Source: Hyphomicrobiales bacterium (lineage in GTDB: Bacteria > Pseudomonadota > Alphaproteobacteria > Rhizobiales > Rhizobiaceae). From it: DNA of 64,000 bases. The translations under genes and the position numbers were made by a program. Shown piece after piece: positions 28,219-37,944 of this stretch. The DNA lies in contig UBYX01000024.1 in NCBI GenBank assembly GCA_900469955.1, positions 1 through 64,000 of the forward strand, given 5' to 3'. How positions within the stretch are numbered: the first letter of the stretch is position 1; each line of letters begins with the position of its first letter. The notes under the pieces were generated by a model. The model saw only the letters and a list, made by a program, of their open reading frames with translations. It did not search any database and was not told where the DNA came from.

Positions 28219-28550
28219 TCGACAAGATTCAAAACGTAAGCTCTCTTTCGCTCGGTAGCGGCATCGACGAGATCGGTTCTACGACAGGGTCCTCGCTCGG
28301 CACCACGGCGCTGACGCCTGGCCAGAACACCGGCATGAACTTCGCCCAGGTTCTGGGCGACATGGCGACCGACACCATGAACAGCCTGAAAGGCGCCGAA
28401 GCCATGTCCTTCAAGGGGATCCAGGGCAAGGCGAACACCCGTGAAGTCGTTGATGCGGTGCTGGAAGCACAGCAGTCGCTCCAGACGGCCATGTCGCTCC
28501 GCGACAAGATCGTCTCGGCTTATCTCGAAATCACGAAAATGCAGATCTAA
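28215..28550 (+). CDS. fliE: Flagellar hook-basal body complex protein FliE
   Basis: 111 residues, the usual FliE size, with the C-terminal pattern [20 protein letters not shown]. FliE joins the MS ring to the rod. It overlaps flgC at its start and is followed by flgG after 18 bases. Confidence 0.94.
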   Translation: MIDKIQNVSSLSLGSGIDEIGSTTGSSLGTTALTPGQNTGMNFAQVLGDMATDTMNSLKGAEAMSFKGIQGKANTREVVDAVLEAQQSLQTAMSLRDKIVSAYLEITKMQI

Positions 28551-28568
28551 AGTTTTGAGGACGAAGAC

Positions 28569-29357
28569 ATGAGAGCGCTTTCCGTCGCAGCAACGGGCAT
28601 GGATGCCCAGCAGACCAATCTCGAAGTCATCGCGAACAATATCGCCAATATCAACACCACGGGCTACAAGCGCGCGCGTGCCGAGTTTTCCGATCTGCTT
28701 TATCAAAGCGAGCGGGCCCAGGGCGTGCCGAACCGAGCCAACCAGGCGATCGTTCCGGAAGGTGCCAATATCGGCCTCGGTGTGCAGACCTCCGCGGTGC
28801 GCAATATCCATACCCAGGGTGAACTGTCGCATACGGAAAACGACCTCGATGTCGCGATCGTCGGTCGCGGCTGGTATCAGGTCCAGTCTCCGGACGGCAC
28901 GACGCTCTACAGCCGCGCCGGCGCGTTCAACAAGAATGCGGAAGGGCAGCTGGTAACGATCGACGGCTATGCGATCGTACCGAACATTACCTTCCCGGCG
29001 GATGTGAGCGAAACCAAGATCACCCGTACCGGCCAGGTCATGGTCCGTATCGGCAACTCCAACGACTTCACCGAAATCGGCCAGCTGACCACCGCCAACT
29101 TCGTCAACGAAGCCGGCCTCCAGCCGCTCGGCGACAACCTGTTCGCGCAGACCGCCGCATCCGGCGAGCCGATCGTTGCAGCCCCGGAAGACCCGGGCTT
29201 CGGTTACCTGAAGCAGGGCTACCTGGAATCCTCGAACGTCGACGCGGTCAAGGAAATCACCGACCTGATTTCCGCTCAGCGCGCTTACGAGATGAATTCC
29301 AAGGTCATCACCACTGCGGATGAGATGGCGCAGATCGTCAGTAAGAACCTGAAGTAA
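28569..29357 (+). CDS. flgG: Flagellar distal rod protein FlgG
   Basis: 262 residues, typical for FlgG, starting [20 protein letters not shown] with the motif [15 protein letters not shown] and ending in the conserved C-terminal helix ([14 protein letters not shown]). It forms the distal rod. A GAGGACG ribosome site precedes the ATG. Confidence 0.97.
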   Translation: MRALSVAATGMDAQQTNLEVIANNIANINTTGYKRARAEFSDLLYQSERAQGVPNRANQAIVPEGANIGLGVQTSAVRNIHTQGELSHTENDLDVAIVGRGWYQVQSPDGTTLYSRAGAFNKNAEGQLVTIDGYAIVPNITFPADVSETKITRTGQVMVRIGNSNDFTEIGQLTTANFVNEAGLQPLGDNLFAQTAASGEPIVAAPEDPGFGYLKQGYLESSNVDAVKEITDLISAQRAYEMNSKVITTADEMAQIVSKNLK

Positions 29358-29375
29358 TAACAGGAGACGGGAGAC

Positions 29376-29858
29376 ATGAGGTTTCGCCGGAAGAATGCCA
29401 TCGGGGCCACGCTGGCCATGCCGTTGCTGGCTGCCCTCCTTGCCGGAGCGGGTTCGCCCGTTCTCGCCGGAATGGGAACGGCCGTCGTGCCGACCTCAAC
29501 CATCTACCCGGGCGAGGAAATCTCCGCCGGCAAGGTCGAAGAGGTCGAGGTCACCAATCCGAACCTCTCCGGCGATTACGCCCGCTCCTCCCAGGAAGTT
29601 GTCGGCATGGTCGCCAAGCGTACCTTGCTGCCGGGGCGCATCATTTCAGCCTCTGCGCTGCGCGAAGCCTTTGCGGTGACGCGCGGTTCATCCGTGCGCC
29701 TGACCTTTGCGATCGGCAACATGACCATCTCTGCCTCCGGTTCGCCGCTTGAGAATGCCGCGGTCGGCGATGTCATCCGCGTACGCAATACCGACTCGGG
29801 CGTCACGGTCAGCGGCACAGTCATGGCCGACGGTACGATACAGGTGATGGCGAAATGA
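29376..29858 (+). CDS. flgA: Flagellar P-ring chaperone FlgA
   Basis: 160 residues with a signal peptide (hydrophobic stretch about 10-31, ending SPVLAG) and a SAF-type C-terminal domain (GRIISASALREAFAV, then RVRNTDSGVTVSG). It assists P-ring assembly in the periplasm. AGGAGACGGGAG precedes the ATG, and its end overlaps flgI. Confidence 0.92.
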   Translation: MRFRRKNAIGATLAMPLLAALLAGAGSPVLAGMGTAVVPTSTIYPGEEISAGKVEEVEVTNPNLSGDYARSSQEVVGMVAKRTLLPGRIISASALREAFAVTRGSSVRLTFAIGNMTISASGSPLENAAVGDVIRVRNTDSGVTVSGTVMADGTIQVMAK

Positions 29859-30970
29859 AAAAGAACTGGCTAATCCCCGTACTCGTCCTGATGGGATCGC
29901 TCCTCGCGGCCGTACCGGTATCCGCCGATAACGCGCGCATCAAGGACATCGCCTCGCTCCAGTCCGGCCGCGACAACCAGCTCATCGGCTACGGTCTCGT
30001 CGTCGGTCTTCAGGGGTCAGGTGACAGCCTGCGCTCCTCACCCTTTACCGATCAGTCGATGCGGGCGATGCTGCAGAACCTCGGCATCTCCACCCAGGGC
30101 AGCCAGGCGAACGCCAAGAACGTTGCGGCAGTCATGGTGACGGCGAACTTGCCGCCCTTCGCAAGCCCGGGCAGCCGCATCGACGTCAATGTCAGCTCGC
30201 TCGGCGATGCCACCTCTCTGCGGGGCGGCACCCTGGTGATGACCTCGCTTTCCGGCGCCGACGGCCAGATCTATGCAGTCGCCCAGGGCGCCTTGATCGT
30301 TTCCGGCTTTTCCGCCCAGGGGCAGGCCGCAACGCTGACCGAAGGGGTCACGACGGCCGGCCGTGTTCCCAACGGCGCCATCATCGAGCGCGAACTGCCA
30401 TCCAGGTTCAAGGACTCGGTCAACCTTGTCCTACAGCTCCGCAATCCGGATTTCTCGACGGCTGTGCGCATCGCCGATACCGTCAATGCCTTTGCGTCCC
30501 GCCGATACGGCGGCCCGGTCGCGGAGCCGCGCGACAGCCAGGAAGTCATCGTCCAGAAACCGAAGTCCGCAGACTTGACCCGTCTGATGGCCGAGATCGA
30601 AAATCTCGTGGTCGAGACCGATACACCGGCAAAGGTTGTCGTGAACGAGCGCACCGGCACGATCGTCATTGGGGCGGACGTGAAGGTCTCCCGCGTCGCG
30701 GTGAGCTACGGCACGCTAACCGTGCAGGTCACAGAAACACCGCAGATCGTTCAGCCTGAGCCCTTCTCCCGCGGCGAGACAGCGGTTCAGGAGCAGACGG
30801 ACATCATGGCGATGAAGGATGGCGGCCAAGTCGCGATTTTGAACGGCCCGGACCTGCGGACACTCGTCGCCGGCCTCAACAGCATCGGCGTCAAGCCGGA
30901 TGGTATTATTGCCATCCTGCAGGGCATCAAGTCCGCCGGCGCCCTCCAAGCGGAGCTCGTCCTGCAATGA
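29855..30970 (+). CDS. flgI: Flagellar P-ring protein FlgI
   Basis: 371 residues with a signal peptide (LIPVLVLMGSLLAAVPVSA) and the FlgI signature RIKDIASLQSGRDNQLIGYG, near the start of the mature protein. Polymerises around the rod in the peptidoglycan layer. Overlaps flgA and motE by four bases each. Confidence 0.97.
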   Translation: MKKNWLIPVLVLMGSLLAAVPVSADNARIKDIASLQSGRDNQLIGYGLVVGLQGSGDSLRSSPFTDQSMRAMLQNLGISTQGSQANAKNVAAVMVTANLPPFASPGSRIDVNVSSLGDATSLRGGTLVMTSLSGADGQIYAVAQGALIVSGFSAQGQAATLTEGVTTAGRVPNGAIIERELPSRFKDSVNLVLQLRNPDFSTAVRIADTVNAFASRRYGGPVAEPRDSQEVIVQKPKSADLTRLMAEIENLVVETDTPAKVVVNERTGTIVIGADVKVSRVAVSYGTLTVQVTETPQIVQPEPFSRGETAVQEQTDIMAMKDGGQVAILNGPDLRTLVAGLNSIGVKPDGIIAILQGIKSAGALQAELVLQ

Positions 30971-31524
30971 CCGAGACCCTGTTCACCATCTCCGTATCCA
31001 AGACACTTGCACGGCGTGTCCTGACGGCGGCGGCCGTCCTTGCGCTGGTTTCACAGGTGGGCGCACAACAGCCGGCGACGATTTCGGAAGCCTCGACCAA
31101 CGACGAAATCCAGAAGTTCTGCACGAACATTGCGGATGCCGCGCGGGACCAGCGCTATCTGCTGCAGAAGCAGGAGCTTGAAAAGCTGCAGGCGGATGTC
31201 GATGCCCGCATCCAGACGCTCGAGCAGCGCACCACCGAATATCAGGACTGGCTGAAGCGTCGCAACGACTTCCTTGCGCGCGCCCAGGCCGGCCTCGTCG
31301 ATATGTTCAAGACCATGAAACCCGACGCCGCGGCTCCGCAGCTTCAGGAGATGCGAATGGAGATTGCTGCGGCGATCATCATGCAGCTCCCGGCGCGCCA
31401 GTCCGCTCTTTTCCTGAGTGAAATGGATCCGGAAAAAGCCGGCATGATCTCGACGATCATTTCCAGCGCCACTGATCCGAATACCTCGAAAGCACGTCCC
31501 AATACTCCGAAAGCGCCCTCATGA
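30967..31524 (+). CDS. motE: MotE, periplasmic motility protein and MotC chaperone
   Basis: 185 residues with an N-terminal hydrophobic export signal ending near VGAQQ. It has a coiled-coil segment (LLQKQELEKLQADVDARIQ) and a C-terminal MgtE-N-like helical part. In Sinorhizobium the gene at this position, between flgI and flgH, encodes MotE, which folds and stabilises MotC. One Cys in the mature part (KFC) fits disulphide dimerisation reported for MotE. Overlaps both neighbours. Confidence 0.88.
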   Translation: MTETLFTISVSKTLARRVLTAAAVLALVSQVGAQQPATISEASTNDEIQKFCTNIADAARDQRYLLQKQELEKLQADVDARIQTLEQRTTEYQDWLKRRNDFLARAQAGLVDMFKTMKPDAAAPQLQEMRMEIAAAIIMQLPARQSALFLSEMDPEKAGMISTIISSATDPNTSKARPNTPKAPS

Positions 31525-32240
31525 CGAAACGCATCCCAGCCATCATGGCCGTTCTCTTTCTGGCCGGCTGCCAAAGCCAGACGATCAGGGAGATCGGCAA
31601 TGCGCCGTCGATGAGTCCGATCGGTAGCGGCCTGCAATATGCGCAGACGCCGCAGATGTCCTCCTACCCGAAGCAGCCGCGGCAGCTTGCAAGCGGCTAT
31701 TCGCTCTGGAGCGACAACCAGGCAGCGCTGTTCAAGGATGCGCGCGCGCTCAATGTGGGTGATATCCTGACGGTCGATATCCAGATCAACGACAAGGCGA
31801 CCTTCGACAACGAGACCGAGCGCAGCCGCACCAACTCCACGGGACTGAAATGGGAGCTTGGCGTAAGCAACCTCTTCGGTTGGACCCCGGAAGGAAAAGC
31901 AACCGGGGACCTGGGATCGGATTCGAGCACGGATTCCGAAGGCAAGGGCAAGACCAAACGGTCCGAATCCCTCAAGCTGCTGGTCGCCGCGGTGGTCACC
32001 GGCATTCTCGAAAACGGCAATCTCCTGATCAGCGGTTCCCAGGAAGTGCGCGTGAACCACGAGATCCGCATCCTGAACGTCGCCGGTATCGTAAGGCCGC
32101 AGGATGTGGATTCGCAGAACACCATCTCCTACGACAAGATCGCCGAAGCCCGTATTTCCTACGGTGGCCGCGGCCGGCTGATGGAAGTGCAACAGCCTCC
32201 GGTCGGCCAGCAGGTCGTCGATCTGTTCTCGCCCTTCTGA
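31521..32240 (+). CDS. flgH: Flagellar L-ring lipoprotein FlgH
   Basis: 239 residues. The lipoprotein signal ends in FLAGC, with Cys17 the predicted lipidated residue. The FlgH pattern DILTVDIQINDKATFDNETE is present. Forms the outer-membrane ring. fliL follows after 40 bases. Confidence 0.96.
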   Translation: MTKRIPAIMAVLFLAGCQSQTIREIGNAPSMSPIGSGLQYAQTPQMSSYPKQPRQLASGYSLWSDNQAALFKDARALNVGDILTVDIQINDKATFDNETERSRTNSTGLKWELGVSNLFGWTPEGKATGDLGSDSSTDSEGKGKTKRSESLKLLVAAVVTGILENGNLLISGSQEVRVNHEIRILNVAGIVRPQDVDSQNTISYDKIAEARISYGGRGRLMEVQQPPVGQQVVDLFSPF

Positions 32241-32280
32241 CGGCATCGGACGAAGGTCTCTTTTTGAGGGTTTGAAGACC

Positions 32281-32799
32281 ATGGCGGAAGAAGCACAGGC
32301 AACTGAGGCCGGTGGCAAGAAGAAGGGTGGTTCCGTGATGCTGATCGCGGGCCTCGCCATCCTGACGCTCGTAGGGGCCGGCGGTGGCTGGTTCGTCGGC
32401 GGAATGATCGCCCCCAAGGATCCGGCAGCCGAGGCGAAGCACGAAGAAGCGGCCGCCGCCGGCGAGCACGGCGAAGGCAAGAAGGAGGAGGGGCTTCCTC
32501 ATATCTCCACCGAGGCCGCCGGCGTCGTTCTCCTTGAGCCGATCACCACCAATCTCGCCTATCCGTCCGAGAACTGGATCCGCCTCGAGGTGGCACTGGC
32601 CTTCAAGGGTGCGCCGGAACTGCCGCTCGCGGAAGATATCCATCAGGACATCCTCGCCTATATGCGCACGGTCTCACTGCAGCAGATCGAAGGACCGCGT
32701 GGCTTCCAGTATCTGAAGGACGACCTCCAGGAGCGCGTCGATCTCCGCTCCCAAGGCAAGGTCGGCAAGATCATGCTCCGATCCTTCGTGGTGGAATAA
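32281..32799 (+). CDS. fliL: Flagellar basal-body associated protein FliL
   Basis: 172 residues: a short cytoplasmic start, one membrane helix (about 18-40), a Glu/Ala/His-rich linker and a periplasmic FliL domain. FliL surrounds the stator and supports motor function. The ATG at 32281 is preferred over a TTG at 32272. A strong terminator follows, so transcription from flgB probably ends here and does not reach fliP. Confidence 0.94.
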   Translation: MAEEAQATEAGGKKKGGSVMLIAGLAILTLVGAGGGWFVGGMIAPKDPAAEAKHEEAAAAGEHGEGKKEEGLPHISTEAAGVVLLEPITTNLAYPSENWIRLEVALAFKGAPELPLAEDIHQDILAYMRTVSLQQIEGPRGFQYLKDDLQERVDLRSQGKVGKIMLRSFVVE

Positions 32800-32816
32800 A
32801 CCAGTCTCCCATAACG

Positions 32817-32855
32817 GCAAAACTGGCCTGACATCGTCAGGCCGGTTTTGCTTTG
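32817..32855 (+). terminator. Terminator after fliL
   Basis: Sixteen-base stem with one U-G pair: GCAAAACTGGCCTGAC pairs with GTCAGGCCGGTTTTGC around an ATC loop, followed by TTTG. The stem could also serve the convergent glycan operon, though its minus-strand tail is not T-rich. Confidence 0.8.
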
Positions 32856-32914
32856 TAAAGGACGACGCATTCGAAACGTTTCTTCCGGTGGCCCCGGAAA
32901 AAACGTAGAGCGGA

Positions 32915-33694
32915 TTAGCGCACCCGCTTCAGGAAGCCGTCAGGAGCGACGGTGACGAGCAGCTTGTTTTCGACGGATTTGTCGATTTCGAATTCCGGAT
33001 GGCTCTTCAGATATTCGAACACGGCCGTCTTTGGGTTGTCGCCGGGATTCCAGGGACGATCCTTGAAGAAATCGCGCGGCAGGTCTTCGACGAACGTGTC
33101 GAACACCGCGCAATAGCAGCCCGGCGTCACGAGCGGCGCATAGCCTTCGAGTTCGGCAAGGACATGCTCATGGGTATGCATGGAATCGAGGCAGACCATG
33201 ACGCGTTTGTAGGGGGCCGCCGCTTCGCGCACTGCATCGACGATCTCCTTGGCGATCGACGATCCTTCAAACATCTGAATGCGGCTTGCCATCGGGTGTG
33301 TATCGATCGCTTCGCGGTTATGGGCGCGAATGTCGATATCGATGCCGATGACCTTTCGGTTTGATTTCTTGGGATCGATCGTCGTGCCGGCTTCGATGGC
33401 GTCGCACATATCCAGCAGAGCAAGCATCGATGCGCTGAGGATCAGCGAGCCGCCGTGGGCAATGCCGGTTTCGATCACGAGGTCCGGGCGGGTCGCCCAG
33501 ATAAGCTCCTGGATCGCCTGCATATCCTGCGGATACTGGATGATCGGGCGCCCGAGCCAATCGAAGTTATAGACATAGCGCTTGGCCATGGACATTTCGC
33601 GCCAGGCGGAGCTCAGCCCCAGAAACTCCTGGTCATTGGCATAACCTTGCGCCGTCGCCTCGCGCTCCTGCTGAAATTGTTCGATCGGGTTCAT
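32915..33694 (-). CDS. CmcI/cephalosporin-hydroxylase-like SAM-dependent methyltransferase
   Basis: 259 residues of the CmcI (cephalosporin hydroxylase/rhamnosyl O-methyltransferase) family: SAM-site segment DLVIETGIAHGGSLI, acidic motif VIGIDIDIR and CLDSMHTHEHVLAELEGY. Family members in polysaccharide clusters O-methylate sugars, and that is the likely role here. It is the last gene of the minus-strand glycan operon and lies just beyond the fliL terminator. It would be a finishing modification of the same sugar or chain. The exact acceptor cannot be told. Confidence 0.8.
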   Translation of the reverse strand: MNPIEQFQQEREATAQGYANDQEFLGLSSAWREMSMAKRYVYNFDWLGRPIIQYPQDMQAIQELIWATRPDLVIETGIAHGGSLILSASMLALLDMCDAIEAGTTIDPKKSNRKVIGIDIDIRAHNREAIDTHPMASRIQMFEGSSIAKEIVDAVREAAAPYKRVMVCLDSMHTHEHVLAELEGYAPLVTPGCYCAVFDTFVEDLPRDFFKDRPWNPGDNPKTAVFEYLKSHPEFEIDKSVENKLLVTVAPDGFLKRVR

Positions 33695-33733
33695 GTGTAA
33701 CTACCTTCTCTATCGTGCGCGTCGCGGCAACTA

Positions 33734-34537
33734 TTACGCTGCTTCGCGGTTGAGGACCAATGGCAAGAAATCGAGGACGGAGGAGGGCGTGAAACCGAAC
33801 TCGTCTCTGATCCTGGCCGTGGAGATCGTGGGGAAACTGGTGGTCGGGGCATTCTCGTCGACGGCGAAAGAACAGCCCGTTGCAGCGGCGATGGCGGATA
33901 TCCACGCCTGGTGGCTGAGATCGACGCCGCTTGCCACATTATAGATTGTCTGCCTGCCGCCGACGGCGATCTCTGCAAGCAGGCGGGATACGTCGTCGAT
34001 CCAGATATAGTCCTTTGCCGAATTGAGCGCGGTGCGGAGCTGGATATGCCCTTGCTGCGCTTCACGGCAAAGTTCACCAACGAAGGTGTCCGATCCTGCC
34101 TCGTTCGGGCCTACGACGTTGGAAAGTCGCGCAATGCGAACGCCCGGCCGCCCCGACGACAGGCAGATCGCTTCCCCGGTCATCTTTGAAAGATTGTAGA
34201 GATCGGACGGATTGGAAGGACGCGCGGAAAGCGGGCCGTCTTCCATCGTATCGCTGCTGTTTGCGTAGATCCGCGTGGAGGAGAGGTAGAGGAACGACTG
34301 GAAGTCTGCATCTCGCAACAGATTCGCCGCGAGTGAAACATGCGCTTCGATCGTATCGAAGGGACGGGTGCGGAAATCCGCCGTCAGCCCGATGGCGTAG
34401 ATGCAATGCCCGAGATCCCCATGTACCTCGTTAAAATTGTCCCGCGAAACAGGCATCACCTCGTGGCCGGCCGCGCGCAGATATCTGACGACGTGCCGCC
34501 CGACAAATCCCGATGCGCCGAAAACAGTGAATCTCAT
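33734..34537 (-). CDS. NAD(P)-dependent sugar epimerase/reductase (SDR family)
   Basis: 267 residues of the extended short-chain dehydrogenase family: N-terminal GASGFVG nucleotide motif (8-14) and catalytic YNLSK. In this operon it is the best candidate for the 4-ketoreductase that finishes the nucleotide sugar started by the cytidylyltransferase and 4,6-dehydratase. That is inference from order. Its ATG overlaps the stop of the acyltransferase gene by four bases. Confidence 0.8.
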   Translation of the reverse strand: MRFTVFGASGFVGRHVVRYLRAAGHEVMPVSRDNFNEVHGDLGHCIYAIGLTADFRTRPFDTIEAHVSLAANLLRDADFQSFLYLSSTRIYANSSDTMEDGPLSARPSNPSDLYNLSKMTGEAICLSSGRPGVRIARLSNVVGPNEAGSDTFVGELCREAQQGHIQLRTALNSAKDYIWIDDVSRLLAEIAVGGRQTIYNVASGVDLSHQAWISAIAAATGCSFAVDENAPTTSFPTISTARIRDEFGFTPSSVLDFLPLVLNREAA

Positions 34538-35022
34538 TCGCGATGCCCCAGAACCTTGAGCGGATTGCCGCCGACGATCGCGTAGGATGCCACTTCGCCC
34601 CGAACGACCGAGCCTGCCGCGATCACACAGCCCTTGCGCAGGTATGCACCATCCAGAATCACCACATTGGCGCCGATCCAGACATCGTCCTCGATGCGGA
34701 TGCCGCCCCGGGTCGGCTGAAAGCCTTGTTCGCGAATCAGTCGATCCTTGTCCTTGAAGGCATGGTTCACGGGCGCGAAGGTGCAGTTGGCCGCAACGAG
34801 CACGTGATCGCCGAATTCGATGCCATTGCCGGTATAGAAGACGCAGCCGCTATTGATGTAGCAGAACCGGCCGAACGTGAGGTCGCCGGTGCCGCCGGCA
34901 GGCTTGATCTTGACGAAACTGTCGATGACGCTGTTCTCGCCGACCACGATCTTCGTGCCGCGTGTCGAATCCTCGATATCAGCAAGTGAGCTGACTCGTG
35001 CTGACGGGTGGATTTCGATCAC
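34534..35022 (-). CDS. Left-handed beta-helix (hexapeptide) sugar acyltransferase
   Basis: About 162 residues of hexapeptide repeats (such as IRIEDDVWIGANVVIL and GCVIAAGSVVRG), typical of acetyl-CoA-dependent acyltransferases, with a His in APVNHAFKDKDR as the likely catalytic base. The open frame runs much farther upstream into the methyltransferase gene; the GTG at 35022 (VIEIHPSARV) is chosen because GAAGG precedes it and the protein is complete from there. It probably acetylates the sugar made by this operon. Confidence 0.75.
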   Translation of the reverse strand: MIEIHPSARVSSLADIEDSTRGTKIVVGENSVIDSFVKIKPAGGTGDLTFGRFCYINSGCVFYTGNGIEFGDHVLVAANCTFAPVNHAFKDKDRLIREQGFQPTRGGIRIEDDVWIGANVVILDGAYLRKGCVIAAGSVVRGEVASYAIVGGNPLKVLGHRE

Positions 35023-35084
35023 GGTCTTAACCTTCGTGAGCGTTTCCGGTGCCGTGCCGACAGGTGACGCACCGGAAAGCCGCG

Positions 35085-36308
35085 TTATTGAATTTTCAGA
35101 TCCGGCACGGCGGTGACGAACTTGGTGCCTTGCTCGGCAAGAGCCGCCAGTTGCTGACGAACCTCCGTCGCGATGTTCCAGGGCAGGATCATGACATAGT
35201 CGGGCCGCCTCTCCGAGATTACGTCCGGATGGAGGATCGGAATATGGCTGCCCGGCATGAATTTGTTCTGTTTGGACGCCGCCGCATCGCAGACGAAGGG
35301 CAGCAGGTCCGGTTTCACGCCCGCGAAATTGAGAAGCGTGTTTCCCTTGGCGGCAGCGCCATAGGCCGCCACCGTCTTGCCGGCGCGCTTGGCTTCGATG
35401 AGGAAGGCGAGCGCGTCGTTCTTGACCTTCTCGGCCTTCACCTGGAAATCCGCATAGACTGCGGCACTGCGCAGGCCGCGCATTTCTTCCTCGGCAAGCA
35501 ATGCGGTCACGGCGTCGGTCGTCTGGCGCGGATCGCCGGTATGGCAACCATAGACGCGCAGGCTCCCCCCATGGGTCGGCAATTCCTCGACATCGAATAC
35601 CCGCAACCCGACGCTTTCGAAGATCTTTCCGACGGTGAACAGGGAAAGGTAGGAGAAATGTTCGTGATAGACCGTGTCGAACTGGTTCTGCTCGATCAGC
35701 CGCATGACGTGCGGAAACTCGAGGGTGACGGTGCCGCCCACCTTGAGCACCGCCTTGATCCCCTTGGTGAAATCGTTGATGTCGGGAACATGGGCGTAGA
35801 CGTTGTTTCCAAGGATAAGGTCGGCGCTGTTGCCCTCACCGGCGAGCCGTTTGCCGAGTGCCTCCCCGAAAAATTCCCGAAGCACTGGTATCCCGAGCTT
35901 TTCGGCCGCATCCGCCGTGCTGTCGGTCGGCTCCACGCCGAGACAGGGGATGCCCGCGGCCACGAAGTTCTTGAGCAGATATCCGTCGTTCGAAGCGACC
36001 TCGATGACCATGCTGTCCTTGCCGAGCCCAAGGCGCCCGGAAATCATCTCGACATAGCGGGCCGCATGGGCGAGCCAGCTCGTGGAGGCGCTGGAGAAAT
36101 AGGCGTATTCGGGACTGAAGAGCGATTCGGCGGAGGCATAATCTTCCGTCTGCACCAGCCAGCATTCTTCACAGACCTTCAGCCGCAGCGGGAAATAGAC
36201 TTCCGCTCTGGAAAGGTCTTCGGCTGCCAGATAGGCGTTGGACGGCGGCGCGAAGCCGAGATCGAGGAAGTCGCAGCGAAGCGCGCTACCGCAGTGGCGG
36301 CATTTCAT
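35085..36308 (-). CDS. Three-domain sugar C-methyltransferase (NDP-hexose 3-C-methyltransferase type)
   Basis: 407 residues. The N-terminal zinc-binding domain has CRHCG (3-7) and CEEC, followed by a SAM-binding core (VIEVASNDGYLL) and the C-terminal domain of this family (VAAYGAAAKGNTLLNF). This three-part layout belongs to enzymes that methylate carbon 3 of 4-keto-6-deoxy NDP-sugars, as in branched-sugar pathways of antibiotics and lipopolysaccharides. Its neighbours supply just such a keto sugar. It overlaps the epimerase gene by four bases. Confidence 0.85.
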   Translation of the reverse strand: MKCRHCGSALRCDFLDLGFAPPSNAYLAAEDLSRAEVYFPLRLKVCEECWLVQTEDYASAESLFSPEYAYFSSASTSWLAHAARYVEMISGRLGLGKDSMVIEVASNDGYLLKNFVAAGIPCLGVEPTDSTADAAEKLGIPVLREFFGEALGKRLAGEGNSADLILGNNVYAHVPDINDFTKGIKAVLKVGGTVTLEFPHVMRLIEQNQFDTVYHEHFSYLSLFTVGKIFESVGLRVFDVEELPTHGGSLRVYGCHTGDPRQTTDAVTALLAEEEMRGLRSAAVYADFQVKAEKVKNDALAFLIEAKRAGKTVAAYGAAAKGNTLLNFAGVKPDLLPFVCDAAASKQNKFMPGSHIPILHPDVISERRPDYVMILPWNIATEVRQQLAALAEQGTKFVTAVPDLKIQ

Positions 36309-36865
36309 GAGATCAGTCCTGTAAATTGTTCTGTCAGATATGGATGGCTTCGGTCGCGCTCCGACATTTCAGTAACGGCAAGCGGCCAGTCTATGCGGAG
36401 CGTCGGGTCCTGTGAATTCAGCGCACCCTCCGAACCGGGAACATAGGGCGTCGAATGAAGATAAAGAAGCTCGCAATCATCGGTGAGCGCCTGGAAGCCG
36501 TGCGCGAAACCCTCTGGGATCAAAAAAGAGCGGCGATTGTCGGCCGAAAGTTCCTCGGCATGCCATTGCAGGAAGGTGGGTGACCCGGCCCGCAGGTCGA
36601 CCGCCACGTCAAACACGGCGCCACGGATGCAGTTGACCAGTTTCATTTCCGAATGGGGCGGTTGCTGGAAATGCATGCCGCGCAAGGTGCCCCGGCGCGC
36701 CGTCATTGTCAGATTGATCTGGGCGATCGGCCTGGTCCAACCGGCGGGCGCCAACTCCTCTGCGCAGAACATGCGTGAAAGAAAGCCTCGCGAATCACCG
36801 AGGTTCCGACGCTCGACGAGCTTCAGGCCGGCGAGCGGCAGATCGGTGACGGTGAAGCGGCTCAA
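36305..36865 (-). CDS. dTDP-4-dehydrorhamnose 3,5-epimerase-like protein (RmlC family)
   Basis: About 186 residues of the RmlC cupin family, with RGMHFQQPPHSEMKLV containing the likely catalytic His, the conserved DVAVDLR and FAHGFQAL. No ATG gives a full-length protein: the likely start is a TTG at 36865 that overlaps the dehydratase stop (TTGA) and follows GGGGC. It should epimerise the 4-keto sugar, here probably on a CDP carrier because its neighbours are RfbF and RfbG. Confidence 0.82.
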   Translation of the reverse strand: MSRFTVTDLPLAGLKLVERRNLGDSRGFLSRMFCAEELAPAGWTRPIAQINLTMTARRGTLRGMHFQQPPHSEMKLVNCIRGAVFDVAVDLRAGSPTFLQWHAEELSADNRRSFLIPEGFAHGFQALTDDCELLYLHSTPYVPGSEGALNSQDPTLRIDWPLAVTEMSERDRSHPYLTEQFTGLIS

Positions 36866-37944
36866 GGGCGTGCCCCGTATTCGGCGATTTCCGTTTCGCA
36901 AAGCGCGGGGGCATCGGCGCCATCCCGGTGCGCGCGATACCATTTCATGGTCCGATCGACAGCTTCCGTCAGCGACCAGCGCGGCTCGATATCCAAGATA
37001 TGCCGGGCCTTGGCGGTTTCCAGTGCAAGCCAACCCGCTTCGTGGGGGCCCTCCGTACCGTCGCCATATTGCACATCGCCGTGACCGTAGGATGTCCGAG
37101 CGATTTCAATGACCTGACGAACCGGCGCGGCTTCGTGACTGACCGGACCGAAATTGAACGCGTCGGCGAGCGATGGATCGCTCCAGAGCCGTTCGGCAAG
37201 GACCAGATAGGCGCTAAGCGGTTCCAGCACATGCTGCCAGGGACGTTTCGCCTCCGGCCGCCTTACGTGAAGGACTTTGCCAGACTGCCACGCGCGGACG
37301 GCATCCGGCAGCAGCCTGTCCGGCGACCAGTCGCCGCCGCCGATTACATTGCCCGCACGCGCACTGGCGACCGCTACACCTTTTTCGCTCAGGAAGGAAT
37401 CGCGGTAACTGGAGATCACGATCTCGCACGCGGCCTTGCTGGCGCTGTAGGGATCATGGCCGCCCAGATGATCTGTTTCCCGGTAGGGAAAAGCATGTTC
37501 GAGATTGCGGTAGACCTTGTCGGTGGTGATTGCCACGACAACTCGTGCCGGTTCAACGGACCGAACCGCCTCGAGCAGGTTTGCTGTCCCCAGCACATTG
37601 GTGGCGAAAGTGCCGAGTGGATCCTGATAGCTCGGACGAACCAGTGCCTGGGCGCCGAGATGCAGGATGATTTCCGGCGAGGCCGCTCGAACGAGTTCGG
37701 CGAGCTTCGCGGCGTCCCGGATATCCTGGAAATGACTTGCCGCAAGATCGGGGCGTGCAAGCGTGAACAGGTTAGGCTGCGTTTCCGGGGGCAATGAAAT
37801 CCCGGTCACGTCAGCGCCGAGGCGGTTCAGCCAGAGGGAAAGCCAGGCGCCCTTGAAGCCCGTATGTCCGGTCAGAAGGACCCGTTTGCCTGCCCAGAAA
37901 CCCGGGTTTGGGAGCGCACTTCCGGTCAAGACCAGATCTTCCAC
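36862..37944 (-). CDS. rfbG: CDP-glucose 4,6-dehydratase
   Basis: 360 residues of the extended SDR family: GHTGFKG at 26-32 and catalytic Tyr166/Lys170 (YSASK), with the CDP-glucose dehydratase features [16 protein letters not shown] and [13 protein letters not shown]. It makes CDP-4-keto-6-deoxyglucose from CDP-glucose. Its start lies 19 bases inside the end of the cytidylyltransferase gene, so the two are coupled. The usual next enzyme of the dideoxysugar route, RfbH, is not encoded nearby. Confidence 0.92.
   Translation of the reverse strand: MEDLVLTGSALPNPGFWAGKRVLLTGHTGFKGAWLSLWLNRLGADVTGISLPPETQPNLFTLARPDLAASHFQDIRDAAKLAELVRAASPEIILHLGAQALVRPSYQDPLGTFATNVLGTANLLEAVRSVEPARVVVAITTDKVYRNLEHAFPYRETDHLGGHDPYSASKAACEIVISSYRDSFLSEKGVAVASARAGNVIGGGDWSPDRLLPDAVRAWQSGKVLHVRRPEAKRPWQHVLEPLSAYLVLAERLWSDPSLADAFNFGPVSHEAAPVRQVIEIARTSYGHGDVQYGDGTEGPHEAGWLALETAKARHILDIEPRWSLTEAVDRTMKWYRAHRDGADAPALCETEIAEYGARP

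Noticed and set aside
34534..35547. Acyltransferase as a 337-residue fusion
   Set aside because: The extra N-terminus is the antisense-like overlap with the C-methyltransferase coding region; a GTG at 35022 with a ribosome site gives a complete hexapeptide enzyme.
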